In this document: one piece after another, positions 25,262-36,560 of the stretch | Layout: every line of letters starts with the position of its first letter | How positions within the stretch are numbered: position 1 is the stretch's first letter | Assembly: GCA_963706425.1 (NCBI GenBank) | Contig: CAVPMN010000003.1 | Coordinates: forward strand, 186,001-250,000 | Origin: CAVPMN01 sp963706425 | Lineage (GTDB): Bacteria; Actinomycetota; Acidimicrobiia; Acidimicrobiales; Acidimicrobilacustridaceae | Length of the DNA: 64,000 bases | Direction: 5' to 3' | Program-made: the position numbers and the translations under genes | The notes under the pieces: model-generated | Seen by the model: the letters and a program-made list of their open reading frames with translations, nothing else | Database searches by the model: none | What the model was told of the DNA's origin: nothing

Positions 25262-25443
25262 AGACCCATCGCGGCGCCGCGAAGCGTTTCAAGCGCACCG
25301 GCACCGGCAAGATCATGCGCCGCAAGGCCAACCTCAACCACATGCTCGGGAAGAAGACCTCCGCCCGCAAGCGCCGTCTCGGCAACGAGGCCGAGGTCAC
25401 CGGCGGCGACCGCGACCACGTGCGGCGCCAACTCGGCATCTGA
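25249..25443 (+). CDS. rpmI: Ribosomal protein bL35
   Basis: A 64-residue basic ribosomal protein of the large subunit. It reads MPKMKTHRGAAKRFKRTGTG, then KIMRRKANLNHMLGKK, a near-perfect family match. The start is ATG 25249 with GGAG nearby (CCGGAGACAGCC). It is the second gene of infC-rpmI-rplT. Confidence 0.97.
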   Translation: MPKMKTHRGAAKRFKRTGTGKIMRRKANLNHMLGKKTSARKRRLGNEAEVTGGDRDHVRRQLGI

Positions 25444-25542
25444 CCCGGCGGGGCGACGTCCCCGCCGCATCTGCACCGTTCTCCTCCCCGACACCGCCGT
25501 CGCCGCCCATCAGGGGGCGCCGACCGCCGAAAGGAACCTCCG

Positions 25543-25911
25543 ATGGCAAGAGTGAAGCGAGCCGTCTCGAGCAAGAAGCACCGCCGCGCCACGCTCGACC
25601 GGGCCAAGGGCTACTACGGCAACAAGAGCCGCTCCTACCGGGCCGCCAACGAGCAGGTCATGCACTCGCTGCAGTACGCCTACCGAGATCGGCGGGCGCG
25701 CAAGGGCGAGTTCCGCCAGCTCTGGATCCAGCGCATCAACGCCGCGTGCCGCCTGAACGGCACGACCTACAGCCGGTTCATCAGCGGCTTGAAGGCGGCC
25801 GAGATCGACGTCGACCGCAAGATGCTGGCCGAGCTGGCCGTGAGCGAGCCCGCTGCCTTCACCGCCTTGGTCGAGGTGGCCGTCAAGGCCGAGGCCGGCG
25901 CCGACGCCTGA
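25543..25911 (+). CDS. rplT: Ribosomal protein bL20
   Basis: A 122-residue large-subunit protein that binds 23S rRNA early in assembly. It reads MARVKRAVSSKKHRRATLDR and then the long basic helix with AKGYYGNKSRSYRAANEQVM. L20 represses this operon in several bacteria, and the folded infC leader makes that worth considering here. The start ATG 25543 has AAAGGA upstream. Confidence 0.97.
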   Translation: MARVKRAVSSKKHRRATLDRAKGYYGNKSRSYRAANEQVMHSLQYAYRDRRARKGEFRQLWIQRINAACRLNGTTYSRFISGLKAAEIDVDRKMLAELAVSEPAAFTALVEVAVKAEAGADA

Positions 25912-25918
25912 CCCGGTC

Positions 25919-26746
25919 GTGACCACCGGGCCCGACCGCCTGTCGGTCCGCAATCCCAACGTCTCGCACCTGCGGCGCCTCACGGGGCGCCGCAGGGCGC
26001 GTTCCGAACACGGCCAGTATGTGATCGAGGGACCGACGCTGTTGCTCGACGCCCTCGGGTGCGGCGTCACGCTCGACGCGGTCTACGTCGACGCCGACGA
26101 TCGCTCCGACACAGTCGCTCAGGTGGCGACCACCGCCGAGGCTGCCGACGTGCCGGTGCGTTGGCTCGACACCGGGGTGCTGGCCAAGGTGGCCGATGCG
26201 ACCACCCCTCATGGCGCCATCGGCGTGGCGGTGGGGCGGCCGCTGGCCTTCGACTCCTTCCTCACCACCCAGCCCACCGGCCTCGTCGTCGTGCTCGGGG
26301 GCGTGAGCGACCCGGGCAACGCCGGCACGCTCGTGCGCACCGCCGAGGCCACCGGCGCGACCGCCGTGGTGTTCTGCGAGGGATCGGTCGACCCGCTGGG
26401 GCCGAAGACCATCCGCGCGTCCGCCGGTTCGGCGTTCCGGGTTCCGCTCGTCGCCGCGCCCGACCTCGTCGCCACCGTCAGGAGCCTGAAGGGGCTCGGG
26501 CTGGCCGCCGTGGGCACTGCGGGGCACGACGGGCACGACTCGCGGTCATGGACCTGGCCCCGAGACGTGGTTGTGGTTCTCGGCGCAGAGGCGGCCGGTC
26601 TGCCCGAGGCCGCGATCGCCGAGGTCGACGCGGTCGTCACCATCCCGATGGCCGGTCGCGTCGAGAGCCTGAACGTCGCGGTGGCCGGCTCGCTGCTCTG
26701 CTTCGACTGGGCGCGCCAGGCGCCTGCAGCCGACGAACAGGCCTGA
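25919..26746 (+). CDS. SpoU/TrmH-family rRNA methyltransferase
   Basis: A 275-residue 2'-O-ribose methyltransferase. Residues 10-110 form the substrate-binding domain (RRARSEHGQYVIEGPTLLLD). The SPOUT catalytic domain has VSDPGNAGTLVRTAEATGA, VLGAEAAGLPEAAI and PMAGRVESLNVAVAGSLLCF. It follows rplT by 7 nt, the usual place for this TsnR-like gene in actinobacteria. The target base is not known. The start is GTG 25919. Confidence 0.88.
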   Translation: MTTGPDRLSVRNPNVSHLRRLTGRRRARSEHGQYVIEGPTLLLDALGCGVTLDAVYVDADDRSDTVAQVATTAEAADVPVRWLDTGVLAKVADATTPHGAIGVAVGRPLAFDSFLTTQPTGLVVVLGGVSDPGNAGTLVRTAEATGATAVVFCEGSVDPLGPKTIRASAGSAFRVPLVAAPDLVATVRSLKGLGLAAVGTAGHDGHDSRSWTWPRDVVVVLGAEAAGLPEAAIAEVDAVVTIPMAGRVESLNVAVAGSLLCFDWARQAPAADEQA

Positions 26747-26751
26747 CGGGG

Positions 26752-27135
26752 TCAGGGAGTCGGTCGACCTCTCGGTTCGGTGTCGTGGTCGCTCACGCCG
26801 AGGCGCTGAACGGACCTTCGGGACTCGGCGAGCTCGTCGACGTCGGTGGCGGGCGACAGCTGGTCGCCTGACCGGTAGGCGGCCCGGGCCAGCATGAACG
26901 TTCCGATCGGCGTGGTCACCAGCATCAGCACCGTGGCCAGCACCAGCGCCCCAGCGGTCGCCGGGCCCGGCACCCGGACCAAGACGCCGGCGGTGATCAG
27001 GACGAAGGCGAGCGACGGGGCCTTCCCCGCGGCGTGCACTCGGGCGAAGACGTCGTCGAAGCGGTGCAGACCGATGCCTGATACGACGATGAGGGCCACA
27101 CCGGCGAAGAGCAGGATCTCCGAGAGGACCTCCAT
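26752..27135 (-). CDS. mnhG: Mrp antiporter subunit G
   Basis: A 127-residue subunit of the Mrp Na+/H+ antiporter with three membrane helices: EILLFAGVALIVVSGIGLHR, then FVLITAGVLV, and GALVLATVLMLVTTPIGTFM. The motif RFDDVFARVHAAGKAP is diagnostic of MnhG. The tail beyond residue 95 is polar. It is the last gene of the operon; its ATG overlaps the mnhF stop (TGATG). Confidence 0.92.
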   Translation of the reverse strand: MEVLSEILLFAGVALIVVSGIGLHRFDDVFARVHAAGKAPSLAFVLITAGVLVRVPGPATAGALVLATVLMLVTTPIGTFMLARAAYRSGDQLSPATDVDELAESRRSVQRLGVSDHDTEPRGRPTP

Positions 27136-27395
27136 CAGGCACCCCGTTCCTCGATGAACCGGGACACCGTCACCGTCGCGACGAAGGCGAGCAGGGCCGC
27201 CACGACCACGATGGGGATGAAGACCGCGGAGTCGGCGCTGACCGAGCCGAGTACGACTCCTGCGGCCACCACGGTGATGAACACGTCGAGTCCGAGGGTC
27301 CGGTCGGCCAACGACCCCCGCCGCAGCACCCGGGCGAGGGCCAGCACGGCTGCCACCGCCAGCCCCACGAAGTTCACGATCATCAGGATGCTCAT
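27135..27395 (-). CDS. mnhF: Mrp antiporter subunit F
   Basis: An 86-residue, three-helix subunit. RVLRRGSLADRTLGLDVFIT is the conserved MnhF cytoplasmic loop between helices 1 and 2. The start ATG 27395 overlaps the mnhE stop by 4 nt. The reading frame stays open far upstream, but that part is shadow of mnhE. Confidence 0.92.
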   Translation of the reverse strand: MSILMIVNFVGLAVAAVLALARVLRRGSLADRTLGLDVFITVVAAGVVLGSVSADSAVFIPIVVVAALLAFVATVTVSRFIEERGA

Positions 27396-28014
27396 CGCTC
27401 CTCCTCGCTCGTCACCGTCTCGGCCGCCGTCACTTCGCCGCTGCTCTGCAGGCGGGCGATGTCGGGGCCGGCGTCGCCCGGCCCCAGCGCGCGCAGGGCG
27501 AGCGCCTCCATCTGGGCCAACTCGGTGCGCACGGCCTCGATGTCGCGCAGATGGAGCACGTGCACCCACAAGACGCAGGGGTCCTCGTCGATCTCGACCA
27601 CGACGGTCCCGGGAGTCACTCCGATGGCAAGGGTCACCACGGTGACGACGAGCGGCGTGGCCGAGGGGAGCGGCACCGCGATGATGCCCTCCCGGATCCG
27701 GTTGGTCGGCGTGACGACCTCCCAGGCGACGAGCGTGGTGGCCTTGACCAGGCCCCACGTCACGTGCGCGAGCAGGTGAAGGGCGGCGAGGGGCCGGAAG
27801 CGTCCCAGCCGCTCTCGCCGGCCGGAACCGGTGACCGCGACGACCGCGGCGGCGAGGCCGGCGCCGGCCAGGACGGTGCCGGGTGCGGCGTCGCCCCACA
27901 GGGCCACCCACACGACCGTCAGCGTCGCCCATGGCACGGCTCGAAGCGCCAGGCGGTGGCCGATACCCGAGCCGGGCCGAATCGAGGTGTCGTCGGTCAG
28001 GTGGCTACGACCCA

Positions 28015-28015
<1 letters not shown>
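27392..28015 (-). CDS. mnhE: Mrp antiporter subunit E
   Basis: A 207-residue subunit. Two hydrophobic segments near the start are followed by LLAHVTWGLVKATTLVAWEV and the conserved TLAIGVTPGTVVVEID stretch, then LWVHVLHL, all typical of MnhE. It has a C-terminal extension of about 40 acidic residues. The start is ATG 28015, overlapping the mnhD stop (TGATG). Confidence 0.9.
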
Positions 28016-29513
<1,498 letters not shown>

Positions 29514-29517
<4 letters not shown>

Positions 29518-30017
29518 GGCCCGTCTTCCTCGAGCTTGGTGGCGACGGTCGGACCGGCACGGTCGATCGCTTCGCCGCCTGCGGCGCGTTCCTCGTCGGG
29601 CAACTCGTCGAAGAACTCCGGCTCCTGCTCTGCCATGGCGAAGCGCTGCTCGCCGATTTCCTCGTCGCCCTGGAGAGCGGCCACGCGCATGTCCTCGAGG
29701 TCGTCCTCCACGACGTCGTCGCCGGTGAGCTCGAGGCTTCGGTTGGCCAGGGCGAGCAAGAAGACGGTGACCGCGAAGGTGATGACGATGGCGGTGAGCG
29801 CAAGGGCCTGGACCAGTGGGTCGGAGAACGGCCCCCCGTCCGACCCGTCAGTGAAGGCGGCCTCGCCGGTTCGGCCCCCGGCGACGAGCAGCACCACCAC
29901 GGCACCGTGGCCGAGTAGCGAGAGACCCAACAGGATGCGGGTGAGCCGCCGCTGCAGGAGCAGATAGGTGCCGGCGCCGAAGAGGACGGCGGCCACTGCG
30001 GCGAGGACGCCGATCAT
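29514..30017 (-). CDS. mnhC: Mrp antiporter subunit C with acidic tail
   Basis: A 167-residue NuoK-like subunit. Three helices are present: MIGVLAAVAAVLFGAGTYLL, the LLGLSLLGHGAVVVLLVAGG stretch and VQALALTAIVITFAVTVFLL. The family is usually about 110-125 residues; here residues 110-167 add a strongly acidic, soluble tail (DDVVEDDLEDMR, EQEPEFFDELPDEERA). The tail has no function I recognise. The ATG 30017 overlaps the mnhA stop (ATGA). Confidence 0.9.
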
Positions 30018-32875
30018 CGAAGCGACACCTCGGCCGGCCGGGACGGCACTGCGGGGCGTGGCGGCGAGCCGGGCGGGGCCGCCACTTCCGGCCCGGTGGC
30101 CTGCCACCCGCCGAGCGCGTCGAGGATGGCGATCATCGTGCCCACGACGACGAGGTAGACGCCGATGTCGAAGGGGAGAGCTGCCGTGACCTTCACCGAA
30201 CCGAATAGAGGTAGCTCCCAGGTGGCGACGCCCATGTCGAGCACCTCGGTGCCGAACGCCCAGTCGGCGATCGCGACACCCACCGCGAGCAGCAGGCCGC
30301 CGCCCACGAGCACGGGCGCCCGCAACCAGCGGGCGGTGCGCACCGCTGCAGGGGCGGCGACGAACCGGAGCACTACGGCGGCGGCGGCGACCAGACCGCC
30401 GATGAAGCCGCCCCCCGGCTGGTTGTGCCCGGCGAGGAGGAAGTACAGCGAGAGCATCACCACGACGGGCGTGATGCCCCGGACAGCGACGTCGAGCACG
30501 GTCGAGCGCGCGCTCGCGCTCGACCCGCCCAGCGGTGGCAGGCGGGGCGTCGGCCCCTCTCCGCCGGCGTCGCGGCGGCGGGCGAGGACGCCGAGCGAGA
30601 TCACCCCGAGCGCGGCGACGGCGATCACGGTGACCTCGCCGAGCGTGTCGAGGGCGCGCACGTCGGTGAGGATCACGTTCACGACGTTGTCGCCGCCGGC
30701 CTCGGGTGGTGCTTCCCTGGTGAGCTCTTCCACCGGGGGACCCCCGGCTGGGTCGCCGCCGGTCGCGAGCAGAAAGCCGAACACGACAAGTCCGACGCCC
30801 GCCGACACGCCGACGCGGAGCACCTGGCGTCCCCGCCACCGCACGGGGCGGAACTCGTCGGGCATGCGCCGCAGGACGAGCACGAAGGCCATCACCACGA
30901 TCGTCTCCACCAAGAACTGCGTGAGGGCGAGGTCGGGGGCGTTGTAGGCGACGAACAGGACCGCCATGGCGTATCCCACCGTGCCGAGAAGGAGCACGGC
31001 GGCGAACCGCCGCTCGATGACGGTGACACCGATGGTGGCGGCCACGATCGCACCCCCGGCGATGAGCTGCAGCGGGGACTCAGACCAGATGAAGTCGGAC
31101 GGGATGCCGACCACCGTCGACAAGGCGACGCCGGGCACGACGACGAACGTGAGGAGGATCACGCCGAGATAGACGGGGAGACTTCCGCTCTGGACGATCC
31201 CGACTACCTGGTTCGCAGTGCGGAGCACGAACGCGTAGGTGGCCCGGAACGCAGCGGCCGCGTCCAACGACGAGTCGAGGCGGCGTTGGAGCGACCCGAC
31301 CGTGCCGGCGCCGACCGCCAGCACGACACCGACGGCGAGCGCGGCCATCGACAGGCCGAAGGCGAGGTTGAGGCCGGCGAAGGCGTGGAGCTCGTACGCG
31401 CCGGCGGCGGGCTCGAGGGAAGCCGCCGCGGCTTCGACCAGCCCGTTCACGATGCTCGGGGCCACACCGAACAGCAAGCCGAACGCGGCGAGCATCAACG
31501 CAGGTGCTTCGAAGAACGGGGACGGTGGTGGCACGCCTGCCGGGTCGATCGGCACTCGGACGTCGGTGGGGGCGGGCGCCACGTCGGCCGAGCCGAAGCC
31601 ACCGACGAGGAATCGCCACACGGCCGCCACGGTCCCCGCCGAGTAGGCGAGCAGCGTGACGAGGACGACGATGGCGGCGACCAGCTCGGCTCCGAGCAAC
31701 CCCTCCAGGGCGGCCTCCTTGGCCACGAATCCGAAGGTGGCCGGCAGGGCGGCCATCGAGGCGCCGGCCAGGGCGGCGGCAACTGCCGTGCGGGGCATGA
31801 CCGACCGCAGTCCCCGCAGCCGGTGCACATCGCGAGAGTGGGCTTGGTGGTCCACGACGCCCACCACCATGAACAGAGCAGCCTTGTAGAGAGCGTGGGC
31901 GAAGACCAGCGCCAGGCCGGCGAACAGCATCTTCGGCGTGCCGATCCCGAGCGTGGCGATCATCGAGCCGAGGGCGGCGATGGTCCCGTAGGCGAGGATG
32001 AGCTTGAGGTCGGAGCGCCGCAACGACTGGTAGGCACCCCAGAGCATCGTCGTGCCGCCGACCGCGACGGTGAGCGGGCGCCAGGGGCCGACGTCGGCGA
32101 AGGCGGGCGCGAACACGGCCACCAGGTAGACGCCGGCCTTCACCATGGTGGCGGAGTGGAGATACGCGCTCACTGGGGTCGGGGCGGCCATCGCGCCCGG
32201 CAGCCAGCCGTGGAACGGAACCTGGGCCGACTTGGTGAAGGCGCCCACGAGCACCAGCACGACCCCTGCGGTGACCGCGCCGCCCCGCGGCGGGTCGGCG
32301 AGCACGGCCTCGAGGTCGTAGGTGCCGGCCGCAGTGCCGATCAACACGAAGCCGAAGAGCAGGGCAAGGCCACCGCCGCCGGTGATGAGCAGTGCCTGAA
32401 GCGCGGAGTTGCGTGCGGTCTCGCTGCGATCGTTGAAGCCGATCAAGAGGTACGAGCAGATCGACGTGAGCTCCCAGAACACGAACAGCCCGAGCAGGTT
32501 GGCCGACCAGACGAGGCCCAGCATCGCTGCGGCGAAGAGCACAAGCGTGCCGGCGAAGCGGGCGAGGTCGCCCCGGTCGCCGAAGTACCAGGCCGAGTAC
32601 GAGAAGACGAGAACGCCGACACCCGAGATCAGCAGCGTCATGAGCAGAGCGATGCCGTTGAGGCGCAGGTCGAGGTCGAGGCCGAGACCGGGAACCCAAC
32701 TCCAGGCAGTCCGCTCCACCTCGCCGTCGAGTACCGCCGGTGTCTGGACGAGCGCCCACACGAAGGTCGCGGCCGGGGCGGGCAGCGCCAGGAGGAACAC
32801 CCACCGCCGCAACCGGGGGGCGCCAAACGCGACGGCGACCGCGGTGACCACGTGGAGGGCGAGCAACGTGGTCAC
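30014..32875 (-). CDS. mnhA: Mrp antiporter subunits A and B, fused
   Basis: A 953-residue membrane protein. Residues 1-500 are the NuoL-like proton channel: FVFWELTSICSYLLIGFNDR, FTKSAQVPFHGWLPGAMAAP and YLHSATMVKAGVYLVAVFAP. A middle region follows the MnhA/NuoJ-like pattern (NAPDLALTQFLVETIVVMAF). The last 190 residues are the MnhB domain (YFLLAGHNQPGGGFIGGLVA). Fusion of A and B is common in actinobacteria. GTG 32875, 14 nt after GAAAGGA, is the chosen start; ATG 32926 overlaps the -10 box, and longer starts read into pheS leader DNA. Confidence 0.92.
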   Translation of the reverse strand: MTTLLALHVVTAVAVAFGAPRLRRWVFLLALPAPAATFVWALVQTPAVLDGEVERTAWSWVPGLGLDLDLRLNGIALLMTLLISGVGVLVFSYSAWYFGDRGDLARFAGTLVLFAAAMLGLVWSANLLGLFVFWELTSICSYLLIGFNDRSETARNSALQALLITGGGGLALLFGFVLIGTAAGTYDLEAVLADPPRGGAVTAGVVLVLVGAFTKSAQVPFHGWLPGAMAAPTPVSAYLHSATMVKAGVYLVAVFAPAFADVGPWRPLTVAVGGTTMLWGAYQSLRRSDLKLILAYGTIAALGSMIATLGIGTPKMLFAGLALVFAHALYKAALFMVVGVVDHQAHSRDVHRLRGLRSVMPRTAVAAALAGASMAALPATFGFVAKEAALEGLLGAELVAAIVVLVTLLAYSAGTVAAVWRFLVGGFGSADVAPAPTDVRVPIDPAGVPPPSPFFEAPALMLAAFGLLFGVAPSIVNGLVEAAAASLEPAAGAYELHAFAGLNLAFGLSMAALAVGVVLAVGAGTVGSLQRRLDSSLDAAAAFRATYAFVLRTANQVVGIVQSGSLPVYLGVILLTFVVVPGVALSTVVGIPSDFIWSESPLQLIAGGAIVAATIGVTVIERRFAAVLLLGTVGYAMAVLFVAYNAPDLALTQFLVETIVVMAFVLVLRRMPDEFRPVRWRGRQVLRVGVSAGVGLVVFGFLLATGGDPAGGPPVEELTREAPPEAGGDNVVNVILTDVRALDTLGEVTVIAVAALGVISLGVLARRRDAGGEGPTPRLPPLGGSSASARSTVLDVAVRGITPVVVMLSLYFLLAGHNQPGGGFIGGLVAAAAVVLRFVAAPAAVRTARWLRAPVLVGGGLLLAVGVAIADWAFGTEVLDMGVATWELPLFGSVKVTAALPFDIGVYLVVVGTMIAILDALGGWQATGPEVAAPPGSPPRPAVPSRPAEVSLR

Positions 32876-32924
32876 AGCTCGTCGAGGGATCCTTTCCGCT
32901 ACGTTCTCGCGATCGGTCCCCTGC

Positions 32925-32930
32925 ATGCTA
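32925..32930 (-). promoter_or_regulatory. -10 box of the Mrp operon
   Basis: TAGCAT on the minus strand lies about 50 nt before the chosen mnhA start. The six genes mnhA-C-D-E-F-G all overlap end to start with no inner gaps, so this single promoter would serve the whole operon. Confidence 0.45.
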
Positions 32931-33080
32931 CGAGCGCCGGGCCTACCCGGGTCTGCCGGCGCCCGCGAAATGTCATGCCACGTGAGTTGACCGAGATGGC
33001 GACCGCCGAGCGTCAAGGGTGACCGCCGAGGCCCATTCGACTTGTCGGCTGCCCTGGGTTCACGGCAGGGTGAGCGCCTG
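32931..33080. other. Divergent gap between Mrp operon and pheS
   Basis: The gap holds an inverted repeat GCGCCGG/CCGGCGC (about 32934-32962), a possible -35 box TTGACC near 32987, and GACCGCCGAG twice (33001-33010 and 33021-33030) at a 20-bp period, about two helix turns. The repeat could bind a regulator of either operon. No Phe leader peptide or T-box pattern was seen. Confidence 0.3.
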
Positions 33081-34113
33081 ATGATCGGCGACATCGAGCA
33101 GATCGGCACCGAGGGCGAGGCGCGGCTCGCCGCGGCTGAGACCCTCGACGAGCTGCGCGCCGTCGAAGCAGAGATCCTGGGCAAGAAGTCGCCGCTCAGC
33201 GGGTTCAAGCGCCAGCTCGGTGGCCTCGACCCCGACGAACGGCGGCGCGTGGGTCAGGCGCTGAACGACACACGAGCCCGGCTCGAGACGGCGCTGGCCG
33301 GGCGCCAGGCTCACCTCGATGCCGCTGAACGGGCCCGGGCCCTCGAGTCCGAGCGGCTCGATCTCACCGAGATCGTCGACTCGCCGGTCCGTGGGCACTT
33401 GCATCCGGTCACCCAAACCCGTGATCGGCTCGAGGATCTCTTCATCGGCATGGGCTTCACCGTGGCCGAGGGGCCTGAGGTCGAGTCCGACTTCTACAAC
33501 TTCGAGGCGCTTGAACATCCCCGAGGCCCACCCCGCACGAGGCATGTGGGACACGCTCTACGTCGATCTGGGCGAACCCGAGACGGTGTTGTTGCGCACC
33601 CACACCTCGCCGGTGCAGATCCGGGTCATGGAGAGCCAGGAGCCACCGATCGCCATCATCGCTCCCGGCCGCGTCTACCGACGCGACACGGCCGATGCGA
33701 GCCACCTGCCGGTCTTCCACCAGATCGAAGGCCTGGTGGTCGACCGAGGCATCACCTTCGGTGATCTGGCGGGCACGCTCGAAGCGTTCACCACGGCCTA
33801 CTTCGGCGGCACGATCCACTCCCGGCTGCGGCCCTCCTACTTCCCGTTCACCGAGCCGTCGGCCGAGTACGACATCAACTGCCTGATCTGCGAGGGCGAC
33901 GGCTGCCGCACGTGCGCGCACACCGGCTGGCTCGAGCTCGGCGGGTGCGGCATGGTGCACCCCAACGTCTTCCGGGCCGTCGGCCTCGACCCCGAGGTCT
34001 GGAGTGGGTTCGCCTTCGGTTTCGGCATCGACCGGCTGGCGCTCATGCGCTACGGCGTCGACGACATCCGTGAGCTGATGATCAACGACGTCCGCTTCCT
34101 GGAGCAGTTCTGA
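33081..34113 (+). CDS. pheS: Phenylalanyl-tRNA synthetase alpha subunit (frameshifted)
   Basis: The catalytic subunit that charges tRNA-Phe. The N-terminal coiled-coil reads LRAVEAEILGKKSPLSGFKR. The class II motifs are GFTVAEGPEVESDFYNFEAL, then TSPVQIRVMESQEPPIAIIA with GRVYRRDTADASHLPVFHQI, and FAFGFGIDRLALMRYG (motif 3). The frame breaks at 33511-33512, where GCGCTTGAAC should be GCGCTGAAC; the repaired protein has 343 residues, with LNIPEAHPARGMWDT across the join. The start ATG 33081 has GGGTGAG before it; an in-frame TTG at 33042 is less likely. Confidence 0.94.
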
Positions 34114-34126
34114 TGGACGGCCCATC

Positions 34127-36494
34127 GTGAAGGTGCTCCTGTCGTGGCTCCGCGAGTTCGCGCCGTTCGACGGCGACCCGGTCGCGCTCGGCGACGAGAT
34201 GAGCGATCTCGGCATGGCCGTCGAGTCGATCGACGACATCGGCCAAGGGCTCGACGGCATCGTCGTGGCCCGCGTGCTCGATCTGCGCCCGCATCCCAAC
34301 GCCGACAAGATCCAACTGGTCGACGTCGATGCCGGCGATGGCACCCCCCTGCAGGTCTGCTGCGGTGCGTTCAACATGGCCGTCGGCGATCTCGTCCCGC
34401 TCGCCACGCTCGGCACCACCATGCCCAACGGCATGGCCATCGAGCGACGCAAGCTGCGGGGCGAGTGGTCCAACGGCATGCTGTGCTCGAGCTCCGAGCT
34501 CGGCTTCGGCGACGACCACAGCGGCATCCAGGTCCTCGACTCGTCGCTCGAGGTGGGCGCCGACCTCAAGTCGGCCCTCGGCCTCGACCACGACGTGCTC
34601 TACGACCTCGAGATCAACCCCAACCGGCCCGATGCCATGTCGGTCGCCGGGGTGGCCCGCGATCTGGCGGCGCGTCTCGGGTTGCCGTTCGCCATCCCCG
34701 ATCCGATCGTCGCCGAAGGCGGGGGAGTGGCGGCCTCCGACGCCGCGTCGGTCGACATCGTCGACGCCGACTTGTGTGGCCGGTTCGTTGTGCGGGTGCT
34801 CCGAGGTGTCTCGCTCGGACCGTCACCGACCTGGATCAGCAACCGCCTCACCGCGCTCGGGATGCGGCCGATCAACAACGTGGTCGACGTCTCCAACTAC
34901 GTGATGCTCGAGCTCGGACAGCCCAACCACACGTTCGACCTGGCCAAGGTGCCCGGCGGCGCGCTGCGCGTCCGCTGGGCCCGAGAGGGTGAACGCATCA
35001 CCACGCTCGACGGCGTCGACCGCGTGCTCGGCCCGGGTGACGGCGTGGTGGCCGACCGCGACGACGTCGCCATCTCGATCGCCGGGGTCATGGGCGGAGC
35101 GTCCACCGAGATCGACGAGACCACCACCGACGTCCTGCTCGAGATGGCCTGGTGGCAGCCCATGGCCATCGCGCGCAGCGCCAAGCGCCTCGGGCTGCGC
35201 AGTGAGGCGTCGGCCCGCTTCGAGCGCGGCACCGACCCGGCCGTCATCGACCTGGCGGCCCGTCGCTTCGCCCAACTGCTGCTGGCCGACGGCGGCGAGC
35301 TGGCTCCGGGATCGATCGACGGGCACGGCGAGCTGCCTGCGCCGACGGTCGTCGACGTGCGCACCGCTCGGGTCAACGGGCTGCTCGGCGCGCGAGCTCA
35401 CCACCGCGCAGATCGCTGGCTACCTCGGGCCCATCGGGTTCGACGTCGAACCGGCCGAGCTCTCGAGGGCCGAGTCGCTGCGAGTCACCGTGCCCACGTT
35501 CCGACCCGATACGCAGAGCGAGACCGATGTCATCGAGGAGGTCGCCCGCCACCACGGCTACGGCGCCATCCCGCGCACGGTCCCGTCGATCAACCGAGCC
35601 GGTGCGCTCAGCCCGCGGCAGGCCGAGCGCCGCCTCATCCGACAGGTCCTCACCGGCCTCGGAGTCGACGAAGCGCTGCCGATGCCGTTCCTCGAGCCCG
35701 GCGAGATCGAGATGGCCGACGGTGGCGTGCCCCCGGTCATCATCACCAATCCGCTGGCTGCCGAGGAGAGCGCGCTGCGCACCTCGCTGCGTCCCGGTCT
35801 CCTGAAGGCAGTGGCCTACAACGCGTCGCACCGCAACTTGGGTGTGCGCCTCTTCGAGATCGGCTCGGTCTTCCGTCCGTCGAGTGACCAGGTGCTGCCC
35901 CACGAGCCCGAATACCTCGGCGTGGCGCTGGCCGGCGCCGATCCGCGCCTGGCGGTCTCGATGGTGCACGTGCTCGCCGATGCGCTCGCCCTGCCCAGCC
36001 CACGGCTCGACCAGGTACCGGTGCCCGGCCTACATCCCAGCCGCAGTGCCACCATCGACGTCGGCGGCGTCCACGTGGGATGTGTCGGCGAGATCGATCC
36101 GGCCCGATCGGGTGCTCTCGGCATCGTCGAGCGGGTGGCGTGGCTCGAGCTCGACCTCGACCGGCTGCTCTCGGTCCCTCACGGCGACCGCACCTATCGG
36201 CCGGTGAGCCGCTATCCATCGAGCGATCTCGACTTGGCGTTCGAGGTGCCCGACACCGTGCCCGCGGCAGATGTCGCCACCCTCATCGCCGAGTCGGCCG
36301 GACCGCTGCTCGTCTCTCTCGACCTGTTCGATGTGTTCCGTGGCGCCCCGCTGCCGGATGGGAGCCGCAGCCTGGCGTTCCGGCTGCGACTGCAGGCCGG
36401 CGATCACACGCTCACCGATGACGAGGCCACCGATGTGCGTGAGCGGGTCATCGCTGCGGTCGAAGCGGCGTCACCCGCTCGGCTGCGGGCCTGA
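34127..36494 (+). CDS. pheT: Phenylalanyl-tRNA synthetase beta subunit (frameshifted)
   Basis: The 788-residue (corrected) editing and tRNA-binding subunit. In order: EMAP-like tRNA-binding domain (LRPHPNADKIQLVDVDAGDG), B3/B4 editing domain (MRPINNVVDVSNYVMLELGQ), B5 domain (TARVNGLLG), catalytic-like core (YNASHRNLGVRLFEIGSVFR) and C-terminal anticodon-binding FDX-ACB domain (YRPVSRYPSSDLDLAFEV). The frame breaks between 35388 and 35394 in GGCGCGCGAG with one base too many; repair joins LLG to ELTTAQIAGYL. GTG 34127 is 13 nt after the pheS stop. Confidence 0.94.
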
Positions 36495-36560
36495 GCTGGG
36501 CCGCACCCGCCTGCGACGGCCATGTCGCTTTTCCGCTAGCCAGGCCACCGGGGATGGTGT

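Noticed and set aside
32876..33208. A longer MnhA starting upstream at 33208
   Set aside because: The added 111 residues are polar, cover the pheS start on the other strand and lie before the likely -10 box at 32925-32930.
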